This document shows positions 15,999-25,415 of a stretch of 64,000 nucleotides of DNA, piece after piece. Each line of letters opens with the position of its first letter. Position 1 is the stretch's first letter. Where the stretch lies: positions 1 through 64,000 of the forward strand of contig JAVHLM010000014.1 of the NCBI GenBank assembly GCA_031082125.1, read 5' to 3'. Source of the stretch: Candidatus Eremiobacterota bacterium. GTDB lineage: Bacteria; Vulcanimicrobiota; CADAWZ01; Ess09-12. A program made the position numbers and the translations under genes. The notes under the pieces are model-generated. The model did no database searches and was not told the DNA's origin. It saw nothing but the letters and a program-made list of their open reading frames with translations.

Positions 15999-17912
15999 AT
16001 GTGCGGCATAACAGGCTTTTACTATTACGGAGAAAATCAGGAGCTTGCCTCCCGTGAGGACCTTGCGGCGATGAATGATACCCTGGCCCACCGCGGTCCT
16101 GATGAGGAGGGCCTTTTTTACAGGGAAGCCCTGGGGCTTGCCCACAGGAGGCTTTCCATCATTGACCTGTCGCCTACGGGGAGGCAGCCCATGGAATGCC
16201 CCGGGGATCAGCTCGTGCTGATTCTGAACGGCGAGATCTACAATTTCATGGAGCTCCGCTGCGAGCTCGAGGCTCTTGGCCATTCTTTCCGCGGGACATC
16301 CGATACGGAGGTGGTGCTTGCCTCATACCGTGAATGGGGCAGGGAATGCCTCTCGCGCTTTATTGGCATGTTCAGCTTTGCCCTGTGGGACGGGAAGGCC
16401 GAGGCCCTCTTTCTCGCCAGGGACCGCCTCGGCGTGAAGCCCCTCTATTACTATCACCACCGGGGGCATTTCGTCTTTGCCTCGGAGCTGAAGGCCCTTC
16501 TCAGGTACCCCTTTTTCAGGCGGGAGCTTGATATGGAGAGCTTGTACGAGTACCTGGTGTTTCAGTATGTGCCCGATCCCCGGACAATCTACCGCCATAC
16601 CCGCAAGCTCTCTCCAGGCTCATTCCTTGTGCTGCGCCGCGGCGAGATAGAGATAAGGCCCTACTGGGATCTCTCTCCCCGCCATGAGGGCAGCGTTGAC
16701 GAGGATGAGCTTCAGGAGCGCTTCAATGCCCTTCTTGACGACTCCGTGAGGCTGCGCCAGATAAGTGATGTGCCTGTAGGGGCATTTCTGAGCGGCGGGA
16801 TAGATTCAAGCACCGTGGTAGCCTTTATGCAGGCACAGAACAGCATGGCGGTGAAGACTTTTTCCATAGGATTCAAGGAAAGCCTTTATGACGAGGCTCC
16901 CTACGCGAGGGAAGTGGCCCGCTGCCTGGGGACCGATCACCAGGAGCTCTATGTGACTCCCCGGGAGACCTATGAAGTCATCCCTGCCCTTGCCCGTTAT
17001 TATGACGAGCCTTTTTCAGACTCCTCAGCCATACCGACCTACCTTGTCTCAAAGATGGCAAGTGAGGAGGTGAAGGTGTGCCTCTCGGGAGACGGGGGCG
17101 ATGAGCTTATGGGGGGCTATAACAGGTATGAGCTGATGAGGCGCTGGAAAATGGTGGAGTCCATGCCGCTTGCGAAAGAGGCCGCCTCCCTGGTGGCGGA
17201 GCTTCCCGATTCAGTCCTGGCCCTGCTTGGCAGGGCTTTGAAAGGGCTTTTTTTCGGAAGGCTCAAAGTGCGCACCGATCCGGACCGCATCAGGGAGCTT
17301 GCGAGGACGCTGGGAAGATCCGCTCTCGACGTGTATCTCGGACTGGTCAGGATATGGGGCCCTGAAGAGGCCCGGAGGCTTCTTTTCAACGGTGTCTTTG
17401 ACCTCCGGGGCACCATGTTCTACCGGTATGGGCAGATGTGGCAGCATGAAGGTGATCCCGCACGCTGCGCCCTTGTTGACCTCAAGACATATCTCGTGGG
17501 AGACATCCTCACCAAGGTTGACAGGGCAAGCATGGCGTGGGGCCTCGAGGTGAGGGTTCCCTTCCTGGACCATCGCATCGTGGAATTTGCCGTATCGGTG
17601 CCGTTCTCGCTGAAGCAGAAAGGTTCCGAGAGCAAGTACCTTCTGAAAAAGCTGCTCTACGAGAGGATTTCACCTGAGCTTTTCAAGAGGCCAAAGCAGG
17701 GTTTCGGCATCCCGATCTCACAGTGGCTCAGGGGTGAGCTGAAGTTCCTTGTCGATGAATATCTCGATGCCGCGAGGCTGAAACGGGAGGGCCTTCTTGA
17801 CGGGAGCCTTGTCACGCCTATGGTGCGCGCCCATGAGGAGGGAACCGCAGATTTCGGCTACCGGCTCTATAATCTCCTCATGTTCCAGATGTGGCGGGAA
17901 AAATACCTTTGA
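15999..17912 (+). CDS. asnB: Asparagine synthase (glutamine-hydrolysing)
   Basis: The Met-Cys start leaves the catalytic Cys2 of a class II glutamine amidotransferase (residues 2-210, with A-H-R-G-P-D and N-G-E-I-Y-N). The synthase domain from about 235 has the S-G-G-I-D-S-S ATP pyrophosphatase loop. At 637 residues it matches the long AsnB family, many members of which sit in polysaccharide clusters and amidate sugar acids rather than aspartate. AGGAAGCAAAG precedes the ATG. It follows the transferase gene divergently by about 150 bases and ends 4 bases before a convergent HEAT-like gene. Both free asparagine synthesis and sugar amidation remain possible. Confidence 0.92.
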   Translation: MCGITGFYYYGENQELASREDLAAMNDTLAHRGPDEEGLFYREALGLAHRRLSIIDLSPTGRQPMECPGDQLVLILNGEIYNFMELRCELEALGHSFRGTSDTEVVLASYREWGRECLSRFIGMFSFALWDGKAEALFLARDRLGVKPLYYYHHRGHFVFASELKALLRYPFFRRELDMESLYEYLVFQYVPDPRTIYRHTRKLSPGSFLVLRRGEIEIRPYWDLSPRHEGSVDEDELQERFNALLDDSVRLRQISDVPVGAFLSGGIDSSTVVAFMQAQNSMAVKTFSIGFKESLYDEAPYAREVARCLGTDHQELYVTPRETYEVIPALARYYDEPFSDSSAIPTYLVSKMASEEVKVCLSGDGGDELMGGYNRYELMRRWKMVESMPLAKEAASLVAELPDSVLALLGRALKGLFFGRLKVRTDPDRIRELARTLGRSALDVYLGLVRIWGPEEARRLLFNGVFDLRGTMFYRYGQMWQHEGDPARCALVDLKTYLVGDILTKVDRASMAWGLEVRVPFLDHRIVEFAVSVPFSLKQKGSESKYLLKKLLYERISPELFKRPKQGFGIPISQWLRGELKFLVDEYLDAARLKREGLLDGSLVTPMVRAHEEGTADFGYRLYNLLMFQMWREKYL

Positions 17913-17916
17913 TCCC

Positions 17917-20571
17917 TCAGGAGAGGGCGTTCCTGATCCGTTTTTTCAGTTCCCCGGCGGCCCATGGTGCGCCGGCAATCCTCTCCAGCAAGCCCGCGGC
18001 GTGAGATGAGCCGCTGCGCCACGCTGAAAGAAGATATCTCACGGTCTCCCCGGGCGGATCGAGGGCCAAAGCTGCGGGCTCGCCTTCAGTGATGGCCTTC
18101 CACAAGGTGCATACGGCAAAGAGGAAGTCCTGAAGATCGTCGTGTAGGGGGAGGGCCGGAGTTTCCTGAGATTTTTTCAGGACCAGGAGCAGCGATTCGG
18201 TGATGGAGCCGAGCAATGAGAGCTCCCGGGGTGTATGTCCCCCCATTTCTGCCATTTCCTTGAGATTTCTGAAAAGCACTGCGTCAGGAACCAGGAACCG
18301 GGACTCTTTCAAAGTCCTGGAAGCCTGCCAGTGTCTTGCCACATGGGCAAAGAGGCTGAGAATGCTCTCCCTTGAGCCGTGCTGGTCTCTCTTCCCTGCA
18401 ATCTTGGTGAGGATGAAGAGAGTCTGCGCCACGTCATCCCAGCTCCATGGATTTCTCTCGTATTCCCCGAGGAACCGGGACGATTCGCCTGCCAGGGCGT
18501 CATTCCTCATTATCTCCCCTATCGTGGGGGAGGTGAGCTTAAGGGCGATTTCCCGGGAAAAGAGCGCTACAAGCTCTCCGGTGCAGGTGAGGCTTCCCCT
18601 CCCCAGGAAGAGATTGAGCTCTTCCAGCAGGGCGGAAAGCTCATCGGAGCGGATATCCTTCAGCTTCAGCCTCTCCAGGATAAAGTGCTCTCCGAAGGCA
18701 ATTCCCCTGTCGGTGAGACACGCGGCATCGAAGAGCTGGAACAGTATCCTTATCTTTACGGTGAATGGAAGGGTGAGCCTCTGGAGGGCCCGTTTCAGGA
18801 AGGCCGTCACCTCGGTCTTTTTCCACGGGGCGGAGCGGAATATGATGCCAAGGGTCTCAAAGGCAACAGTGGAGAAGGCTTTCCTCTCCCTCGAGAGCAT
18901 GAGCAGGAATTGTATGATATCGGCGGGGGGGGGTGAATTCTTGCCATGAGTATGGGCTATGAGGGTTCCGAGGAAGATCAGGTGATCCGAGATCTCCTCG
19001 TCAAGGGCATAACGCTTCTTCACCAGTTCGAAGCATATCCTTACTGCCTGCGGTGCAAGCTTTATCAGGACGGAAAAAAGGGCATCCCGCTCCTCGTCGT
19101 ACTGGTAGGAGGTGAAGGTCCACACCGAGGCCTCTATGAGGGCCATCGGGTCGGCGATTGCCTGGGAAAGCACCTCTCTGTCATGGAGTATTTTCAGGCG
19201 GAGGAGTTTCTTGAGGGTGACCTGGTCAACAGAGGTGATCTCTGAGACGAATATCTTCAGAAAGGCCTCCTTTCCCTCTATAATACCCTTTTTTAACCAA
19301 TAGTATTCATTCCAGAGCTCGATGATGAAGAATCTCATCTCGGGATCAAGGATTTTGTAAAAATCATCGGAGGACATGGCGGCCAGCGATCGGGGAGCAA
19401 GGCGCAGCATTGCCGTCTTGAGCATGTTCTGCAGATGGGGGTGCCTTATGCCGTTCCTGACAAGTTTTTTTGCAATGGCGATCACCTGGTCTCCCTGGGG
19501 AGGCGTGAGGGAAAGGGGGGAGAGAAACCACAGGATCACGATGCGGTGCTCCGCGGGGTTGTTCTTCTCCGCTTCAGCGAGAAGGGTGGCGCTGAGGAGG
19601 GGATACTCCCCCCCCGCGGAGAGCAGGAGGTCCCTTACGGCGTTGAGCTCTTCAGGGGAGTAAAAGGCGCTATGGGCAAGGATATTTCTTATGAACGCCT
19701 TCATCTGCTGAGGGTAGTGGGCGATGAGTGACGAGAGCTCCCGCAGGTTCTCCATCAGGAGAGGAAGGTTTTCGGCGGTTCCCAGGAGCCTTGTGAGGAG
19801 GAGGAGCAGGATTTCTCCCCATTGAGGCTCTTTTCTCGAGAGGACCTCCTGAAGGATAAACCCGAACTGCTCTTTTTTCCGGTGAAAATCATTCTCATTG
19901 AGGAACTGCTCGAGCATGAGGCCGAAATCGCCGTCAATGGTCTCTTTTATCACCGTGGCGCAGGCCCGCCATATCTCGGGTTTGTCCTTGGAAAAGGCTG
20001 CCACAAAGAGGGCGCTGGGGTCCCTTGAAGAGAGGAGGATTATCCTGGTGAGCTTCCTGAGGCTCTCAACGATGACGGTCGGATCGTCGGAGTCCAGGAA
20101 ATTGAGAGCCATCTCCTCGAGATAGCGCCTGTCCGAGAGGATGCTGTGAGGCGAGATGGACGTGGGGGCGAGAAGGTTCGCCGTGGTGAACTGCTGTGTT
20201 TGCACGATTTCCATCGTGCCGCCGGGAGAGGGGTGGATGATTTCCTCTTCAAAGGGCGAGATGATTTTTACCAGTCCCTGCTCTTCCTTCACCGAAAAAG
20301 TCTCGGTCATACCAGATGCCGCGATGAGCAACTTTAATGCATCAGCCCTCTCATGTGAGGCATCGACCATTTCCCTGGAGAGGAAGAGCCTCTCCCCTGC
20401 CGATCCGGGCGGTGCGTCCTCGAGGGCTGCCAGGGAGAACTGCACTCCTTTCACGGAGAGCGCAAGAATCCTGGCTCCGAGTTTCTGGCTTATGACAAGG
20501 CCTTTCTGCCTGAGGAATTCAACGCACTCTGCGCTGCTTGAAAGCCCCGCAGGGTTAAAAGAGAGTATCAA
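17917..20571 (-). CDS. Large HEAT/ARM-like helical repeat protein, function unknown
   Basis: An 884-residue soluble protein. Residues 1-120 are a mixed region beginning I-L-S-F-N-P-A-G. From about 150 onward it is an almost continuous run of amphipathic helices resembling HEAT/ARM solenoid repeats. No enzyme motif or signal peptide is evident. The TTG start at 20571 is supported by GAGGTGA, which overlaps the stop codon of the upstream gene. It forms a two-gene unit with the small gene at 20578, 6 bases away. A protein-protein scaffold is the likely role, inferred only from architecture. I do not recognise a named family. Confidence 0.75.
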   Translation of the reverse strand: MILSFNPAGLSSSAECVEFLRQKGLVISQKLGARILALSVKGVQFSLAALEDAPPGSAGERLFLSREMVDASHERADALKLLIAASGMTETFSVKEEQGLVKIISPFEEEIIHPSPGGTMEIVQTQQFTTANLLAPTSISPHSILSDRRYLEEMALNFLDSDDPTVIVESLRKLTRIILLSSRDPSALFVAAFSKDKPEIWRACATVIKETIDGDFGLMLEQFLNENDFHRKKEQFGFILQEVLSRKEPQWGEILLLLLTRLLGTAENLPLLMENLRELSSLIAHYPQQMKAFIRNILAHSAFYSPEELNAVRDLLLSAGGEYPLLSATLLAEAEKNNPAEHRIVILWFLSPLSLTPPQGDQVIAIAKKLVRNGIRHPHLQNMLKTAMLRLAPRSLAAMSSDDFYKILDPEMRFFIIELWNEYYWLKKGIIEGKEAFLKIFVSEITSVDQVTLKKLLRLKILHDREVLSQAIADPMALIEASVWTFTSYQYDEERDALFSVLIKLAPQAVRICFELVKKRYALDEEISDHLIFLGTLIAHTHGKNSPPPADIIQFLLMLSRERKAFSTVAFETLGIIFRSAPWKKTEVTAFLKRALQRLTLPFTVKIRILFQLFDAACLTDRGIAFGEHFILERLKLKDIRSDELSALLEELNLFLGRGSLTCTGELVALFSREIALKLTSPTIGEIMRNDALAGESSRFLGEYERNPWSWDDVAQTLFILTKIAGKRDQHGSRESILSLFAHVARHWQASRTLKESRFLVPDAVLFRNLKEMAEMGGHTPRELSLLGSITESLLLVLKKSQETPALPLHDDLQDFLFAVCTLWKAITEGEPAALALDPPGETVRYLLSAWRSGSSHAAGLLERIAGAPWAAGELKKRIRNALS

Positions 20572-20577
20572 CGGCCG

Positions 20578-20862
20578 TCACCTCAGCTCTGTTTTTCTGG
20601 TGATTTTTTCCACGTAGGCTTCCAGTTTTTCCGTAAGGCATTTCAGGAGCTCTGTTGAGAAATCTGCAATCTGCGCTTCGGAAAATCCAAATCTTCTGAG
20701 CTCCCGGTAAAAGGAGAGGGCAAAGTCCTTTGCCATCACCTCTGACCGGGTATTGAGAGGAAAGCTGATGGTAATTGGTATCCTGTGGGTCTGCACCTCC
20801 TCGAGGAGTTCTTTCGGGATATACCCTTCACCGCCGAGTATCACCGGTTCATGCTTCGCCAT
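20578..20862 (-). CDS. Small unrecognised protein in an operon with the HEAT-like protein
   Basis: 94 residues, soluble. A short N-terminal beta region (I-P-I-T-I-S-F-P-L) is followed by two charged helices with F-Y-R-E-L-R-R-F-G-F-S-E-A-Q-I. Its stop codon lies inside the ribosome binding site of the 884-residue HEAT-like gene, implying translational coupling. It may be that protein's partner. AAGGGGGG precedes the ATG. No family recognised. Confidence 0.65.
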   Translation of the reverse strand: MAKHEPVILGGEGYIPKELLEEVQTHRIPITISFPLNTRSEVMAKDFALSFYRELRRFGFSEAQIADFSTELLKCLTEKLEAYVEKITRKTELR

Positions 20863-20974
20863 ACGAGGCCCCCCTTGCGCTATCCTCTTTTCCCGCCCTT
20901 AAGTATACCACAGATGAAGCCTTTTGGGAATATTCAGAGGATAAAGAGCAAAGCGTGCGAATTTTTTAAGTGAA

Positions 20975-22156
20975 ATGAAAAAAATCGCATTGTCCCCCGG
21001 CATTCTCATATGGGCGCTCTTTCTGATCCTCTGTGGTATCCTGCCTGGTGCCGCAGGGCCGGTCCAGGCAAAAACCGTCACTCACGTGCAGATCGAAACC
21101 AGTCCAACGGCAGTGAAGCTCACCGTGGACTCGTCGGTGCCCCTCTCCTGGAAGCTGACGCTCAGGGAAAAGGCCCAGAAGGCCATTGTGCTCCTCATCT
21201 CACCCGTCGTCTTTGACCGCCAGGCAAAGAAATCGATCTCCGTCAATGCCGGCCTTATAAGAAGGTTCACTTTCTCTCCCAGGGAGAAGGAGCAGTCCCT
21301 CCTCATCGCCATTGATGTCGTCTCGTTCCCCGAATATGCCGTCCATGAGAAAAATGGAAAACAGAGGCTTGTGCTGATCATGGAGAGGAACATATTTCTT
21401 GGAGGGAAGAAAGGCGGGCCTGTGGCAGGCGTGCGGAGATACCGTCCCGGTGAGAGCGTTCTCGAGGACATGGCAGTGATGCTGGACGCCTCGGTGAAAA
21501 GAGGTGGTGAGCCGGCGCTCCCCATTGAAAAAGTGCCGGTGGCTGACAAAAAAAGAAATATCAAGGAGAACCTTTCCCTGGTATACGGCGCCACGGCAGG
21601 TGAGCCAAGGACGGTGCCGGCTCTTACGTCACCAGCCCTGAAAAAGCAGGGCAAGCCCGCCGTGGCGGCACTGATCCCTGTGGAGAAGAGAGAAAGCCTT
21701 CGTATAGAGTTTAAAAATGAAGAGATAGGCAAGATTTTGAAGTTTCTTGCCGACAAAATGGGCCGCGACCTCATTACGTCGCCCCAGGTGAAGGGGACTA
21801 AAAGCGTGGAGCTCTCCGACATGACGGCCGAAGAGGGCCTCCCTCTTGTCCTCAAAGGAACGGGCTTTGCCGCCCGCCTCCGGGGAAATATTCTTTTTGT
21901 CGGTCCCCCCGGGATCATTGATACCCTGGAGCCTCCCTCCATGGAAGAAGCGGAGACGGTAACAAGAATCTATGTGCTGAGGAAAGTGAGAATCGAGACG
22001 GTGCTCCCGGAGTTCACCAGAGTGTTCCCCTCGGCACGGTACGTCATGTACCGGAACCTGAACGCCCTTGAAGTCACTTCGGGAGCGTCACTTGAGGAGG
22101 CCATTGAAGGTTTCTTCACAGAGTGTGACAGTGCTCCCGGCGGCACCGGCAGATAA
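20975..22156 (+). CDS. Exported AMIN plus secretin N-terminal (STN) domain protein without a secretin pore
   Basis: A Sec signal peptide (about residues 1-32, ending V-Q-A) leads to an AMIN-like domain (about 34-135), the peptidoglycan/envelope-binding module found at the N-terminus of PilQ. A low-complexity linker follows, then an STN domain (about 245-312) with R-I-E-F-K-N-E-E-I-G-K-I-L-K-F-L-A, and a short N1-like piece. The C-terminal secretin beta-barrel that should follow is missing; the protein ends at residue 393. It may be a stand-alone adaptor for a type IV pilus or secretion channel, or a truncated PilQ. No pilus genes are adjacent. The start ATG has only a weak binding site. Confidence 0.75.
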   Translation: MKKIALSPGILIWALFLILCGILPGAAGPVQAKTVTHVQIETSPTAVKLTVDSSVPLSWKLTLREKAQKAIVLLISPVVFDRQAKKSISVNAGLIRRFTFSPREKEQSLLIAIDVVSFPEYAVHEKNGKQRLVLIMERNIFLGGKKGGPVAGVRRYRPGESVLEDMAVMLDASVKRGGEPALPIEKVPVADKKRNIKENLSLVYGATAGEPRTVPALTSPALKKQGKPAVAALIPVEKRESLRIEFKNEEIGKILKFLADKMGRDLITSPQVKGTKSVELSDMTAEEGLPLVLKGTGFAARLRGNILFVGPPGIIDTLEPPSMEEAETVTRIYVLRKVRIETVLPEFTRVFPSARYVMYRNLNALEVTSGASLEEAIEGFFTECDSAPGGTGR

Positions 22157-22167
22157 GGCCGGGATTC

Positions 22168-22533
22168 TCAGTACACCCTTGAGCTGTGCACTCTGATATG
22201 CACCTGGGGAGTCTCATCGGGAGGGCTTTCAGGAGGGACTTCAGGCTCTATCACGGGGCGGCTGCCATAGTCCTTCAGCCCGTACAGGCCTTTTCCGTAC
22301 TTGATGAACACTGAGTTGCTCCCCTGTTTCCTCAGATCGCGGCTGAGCTCTGTGCTGATGCTGTCCTGGGGTGTCTTGCCCTTCGGCTCTATATAGCCCC
22401 TCTCAATGACGAGCCGTGCTATCTCCTCGTAATGGAGAGGCTTGCCTGCTTCCTGCAGGATAGTGATTGCAGCTTCTCTGAAGTTCATACCTTTATGCTC
22501 CTTGCGTGACTTCATCTCCCTCACCTGTATCAT
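22168..22533 (-). CDS. HARE-HTH domain protein
   Basis: Residues 16-85 match the HARE-HTH winged-helix module (HB1/ASXL/restriction-endonuclease HTH, also in the RNA polymerase delta subunit): the pattern A-I-L-x-x-x-G-K-P-L-H-Y-x-E-I-A-x-x-x, then G-K-T-P-x-x-S-I-x-x-x-L, and a Y-G-K-G-L-Y-G-L end. Residues 90-121 are a Pro-rich tail. It probably binds DNA or nucleic-acid complexes. AAGGGGTGAA precedes the ATG at 22533; an ATG 15 codons later, at the edge of the domain, is possible. It converges with the AMIN/STN gene, 12 bases apart. Confidence 0.8.
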   Translation of the reverse strand: MIQVREMKSRKEHKGMNFREAAITILQEAGKPLHYEEIARLVIERGYIEPKGKTPQDSISTELSRDLRKQGSNSVFIKYGKGLYGLKDYGSRPVIEPEVPPESPPDETPQVHIRVHSSRVY

Positions 22534-22595
22534 TTCACCCCTTGGGCCTCCTTTCCTTCATGGAGACTAAGCATGTCCCTGTCTGAAAATTAATC

Positions 22596-22644
22596 AAATG
22601 GTAACATGGAAAGGTTGTGCCTTCCCCCGGTATTGTGGTATTAT
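22596..22644 (+). promoter_or_regulatory. Promoter of the M14 carboxypeptidase gene with a shared upstream element
   Basis: AAATGGTAACAT at 22596-22607 recurs exactly upstream of the gene at 35431-36939. It is followed 31 bases later by a -10-like TATTAT (22639-22644). TTGTGC at 18 bp spacing is a weak -35. Confidence 0.5.
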
Positions 22645-22677
22645 AGTTGAGGGGATTCCGGGAGCAGGAGAAAAGCT

Positions 22678-23982
22678 ATGAACTCATCACCGATTTCACC
22701 TTCGGGCGGCCCGCAGAACGTATCGGGCTTCAAGTATGTCGACGGGGAGGGCATCAAGGACGTCCACCCCTCGAAGATTGACATTGCCGACAAGATAGAC
22801 CTGAATAAGAACGGTGTCATCGATGACAGGGAGCTCCGCGATTATCTGAAGAAGCAGGATATCCTGCGGGACCCTGAAAAGTGCAGCGTCGATGAAGAGA
22901 AGATAATTAGGGAGTTCAAGGATCACCTTGAGAACAAGCCCCTGGCACAGGCCAAAGCTTACCATACCTATGACCAGGCAGTAGAGGAGATGAAGGCCCT
23001 GGCCGACAAGCGGCCCGACCTCTGCAAGATGGAATCGGTGGGGAAATCCGCCGAAGGCAAGGATATCTGGGCCCTCAAGATAAGCAGGGGCGCCGGTGGC
23101 GATACAAGCGGAAAGCCCGGTGTCATCTTTACCGGCGTCACCCATGCCCGCGAATGGATCACCCTGGAAGTGCCCCTCTACTTTGCGAAAGGCCTCGTGG
23201 AAGGCTACGACGGCGATGAAAAGGTGCGCAAGCGTGTGGACAGCAGCGAGATCTGGGTCATCCCCATGGTGAATCCCGACGGGTATGAATATTCCCGTGA
23301 AGAGGACAGCTGGTGGCGCAAGAACCGCAACCCCATTTACAAAGAGGGGATCGAGCACAATTTCGAGGGGAACCTCACCCCTGCCGGCGCTCAGCAGCCC
23401 GTGGCCATAGGCGTGGACCTGAACAGGAACTTCCATGACGGCAATCCCGCCCATTTCGAGCTGTGGCGTCCCAAGGGCGATCTGCCTGACAATTATTATG
23501 ATGATTTCTCAGCCACAAGCGACGACCCGCGCGACGATACCTACCGGGGCCCTGACGGCGCTTCGGAGAGCGAAGTGAAGTCCGTCATGAACCTCGAGCT
23601 CAGCAGGAAGAACATCAAGGGCGTCATTGATTTTCATGCCTACGGCGAGATGATTCTCTATCCCTGGGCCCATACCGATGAGCCCGTCGAGAACGTGGAG
23701 ACCTACAAGGCCCTGGGCAAGAAGCTCAACGATTCCATGGGAGGGGGCTACCGCGTGATGCAGAGCTGCGATCTCTATCCCAACTCGGGCTCGTCGGAAA
23801 ACGTGCACCATGTCAACAAGCGCATGACCTTCACCGTTGAAATGGCCCGCTCCTTCCAGCCCTCCGAAAAGGACATAGAGCCTACCTGCAAGAAGCTTGA
23901 CAAGCTCTGCAACACCTTTGTGGACTGGGTCGTGGACCACCAGAACGAGATACCCTGGCCCGACAAGCCGCCGAAGGCCTGA
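22678..23982 (+). CDS. Zinc carboxypeptidase (family M14) with an N-terminal EF-hand
   Basis: Residues 95-425 are an M14 peptidase domain: zinc ligands H156 and E159 in T-H-A-R-E-W, H320 in V-I-D-F-H-A-Y, the D-L-N-R-N-F substrate-binding Asn/Arg, and catalytic E388 in F-T-V-E-M-A. It removes C-terminal residues from peptides. Residues 41-52, D-L-N-K-N-G-V-I-D-D-R-E, are a full EF-hand loop, so calcium binding is likely. There is no signal peptide; the N-terminus is Ser/Pro/Gly-rich, as in other putative exported proteins here, though the D-S-V motif is absent. AGGAGAAAAGCT gives a good start. Length is that of the mature enzyme plus about 90 residues. Confidence 0.92.
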   Translation: MNSSPISPSGGPQNVSGFKYVDGEGIKDVHPSKIDIADKIDLNKNGVIDDRELRDYLKKQDILRDPEKCSVDEEKIIREFKDHLENKPLAQAKAYHTYDQAVEEMKALADKRPDLCKMESVGKSAEGKDIWALKISRGAGGDTSGKPGVIFTGVTHAREWITLEVPLYFAKGLVEGYDGDEKVRKRVDSSEIWVIPMVNPDGYEYSREEDSWWRKNRNPIYKEGIEHNFEGNLTPAGAQQPVAIGVDLNRNFHDGNPAHFELWRPKGDLPDNYYDDFSATSDDPRDDTYRGPDGASESEVKSVMNLELSRKNIKGVIDFHAYGEMILYPWAHTDEPVENVETYKALGKKLNDSMGGGYRVMQSCDLYPNSGSSENVHHVNKRMTFTVEMARSFQPSEKDIEPTCKKLDKLCNTFVDWVVDHQNEIPWPDKPPKA

Positions 23983-23983
23983 T

Positions 23984-25192
23984 TTACTCCGTCAGCACTT
24001 TTTCTATCTGCAAGGAAGCCCACTCAAGGTCTTCCTTTTTGATTACCAGGGGCGGCGCGAAGCGGATCACCTGACCGTGGGTCTCCTTGGCCAGGATGCC
24101 GAGGGACTGGAGCTTCTCGCAGAAGGGGCGGGCAGGCCCGGACTCTTTCTTTATCTCGAGCCCTATCATGAGCCCTTTGCCCCGGACTTCCCTGATGTGG
24201 GGGCTCCTGATGCTCCTGAGCCTTTCAAGGAAAAAGGCGCCAAGGTCGCTCGAGCGCTGGGGGAGTCTCTCCTCGATGATGACTTTCAGGGAGGCCATCG
24301 CCACTGCCGAGGCGAGGGGATTCCCGCCGAAGGTGGAGCCATGGTCGCCGGGCTTGAAGACATCCATCACCTCTCTGGATGAGAGGGCCGCCGAGACAGG
24401 GTACACTCCGCCGCCGAGGGCCTTGCCCACGATGAGCACGTCGGGCTTCACCTCTTCATGATCGCAGCAGAAGAGCTTTCCTGTCCTGCCGAAGCCTGTC
24501 TGGATCTCATCGGCCATAAAAAGCACCCTGCGCTCGCGGCAAAGGTCCCGGGCCTTCTTCAGATACCCTTCGGGCGGGATGTTGATCCCCGCCTCCCCCT
24601 GGATGGGCTCGACCATGAAGGCCGCCGTATCGGCCGTGATGGCCTTGCGGAGGGCTTCCAGATCGCCGTAGGGAATCACCTCGAATCCAGGCGTGAAAGG
24701 CCCGAAACCGTCGCGGTACTGGTGCTCCGAGGAAAAGCCGACGATAGTGGTCGTTCTCCCGTGGAAGTTGTTTTCACAGACTATGATATGGGCCTTTTCA
24801 GGCTTCACTTTTTTTACGTAATAGCCCCACTTTCTCGCCGCCTTGATGGCCGTCTCGACGGCCTCGGCACCGGTGTTCATGGGAAGGGCCGCTTCCTGCC
24901 CGCACAGCTCGCAGAGCTTCCCGAGAAATTTTCCCATCAGCTCGTTATGGAAAGCCCTTGAAGTGACGGTTATCTTCTCCGCCTGCTCCACGAGAGCTTT
25001 TAGTATGGCGGGGTGGCGGTGCCCCTGATTGAGAGCCGAGTAGGCGCTCAGCATGTCGAGGTACTTCCTGCCTTCCGCATCCCATACCCAGATACCCTCT
25101 CCCTTGACAAGCACCACGGGAAGGGGGTGGTAATTGTGCGCGCTGTATGATTCAGTTTCCTTTATTATGGCTTCTGTGGTCTGTGCCACCAT
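23984..25192 (-). CDS. rocD: Ornithine aminotransferase
   Basis: A class III PLP-dependent aminotransferase of about 402 residues. Its wording follows the ornithine aminotransferase branch: [11 protein letters not shown], the [11 protein letters not shown] cofactor loop, [11 protein letters not shown], the [13 protein letters not shown] motif with the ring-stacking Asp, and the Schiff-base Lys in [13 protein letters not shown]. It converts ornithine and 2-oxoglutarate to glutamate semialdehyde and glutamate, linking arginine and proline metabolism. It converges with the carboxypeptidase gene, 1 base apart. No other arginine-catabolism gene is in the window. Confidence 0.95.
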   Translation of the reverse strand: MVAQTTEAIIKETESYSAHNYHPLPVVLVKGEGIWVWDAEGRKYLDMLSAYSALNQGHRHPAILKALVEQAEKITVTSRAFHNELMGKFLGKLCELCGQEAALPMNTGAEAVETAIKAARKWGYYVKKVKPEKAHIIVCENNFHGRTTTIVGFSSEHQYRDGFGPFTPGFEVIPYGDLEALRKAITADTAAFMVEPIQGEAGINIPPEGYLKKARDLCRERRVLFMADEIQTGFGRTGKLFCCDHEEVKPDVLIVGKALGGGVYPVSAALSSREVMDVFKPGDHGSTFGGNPLASAVAMASLKVIIEERLPQRSSDLGAFFLERLRSIRSPHIREVRGKGLMIGLEIKKESGPARPFCEKLQSLGILAKETHGQVIRFAPPLVIKKEDLEWASLQIEKVLTE

Positions 25193-25415
25193 GAGTATCG
25201 ACCTCCTCGAGATAAGCGATAATTGAAAAAGCAGGTATCAATACGGCGTCTCTCTGAAAAATCCTTTTTGTCCCGGGACCTGGCATGGACAGGAAATTTC
25301 CCCGCGGCCTGTGAGGTCTGCCCTGTGGCCGGGCGCTCCTTCGAGAGGAAAATCATCGGATCTGGTGAATCTTCAGAGGTGAAAAGGCCATTTCGCACGA
25401 AAAGGATAACCACCA

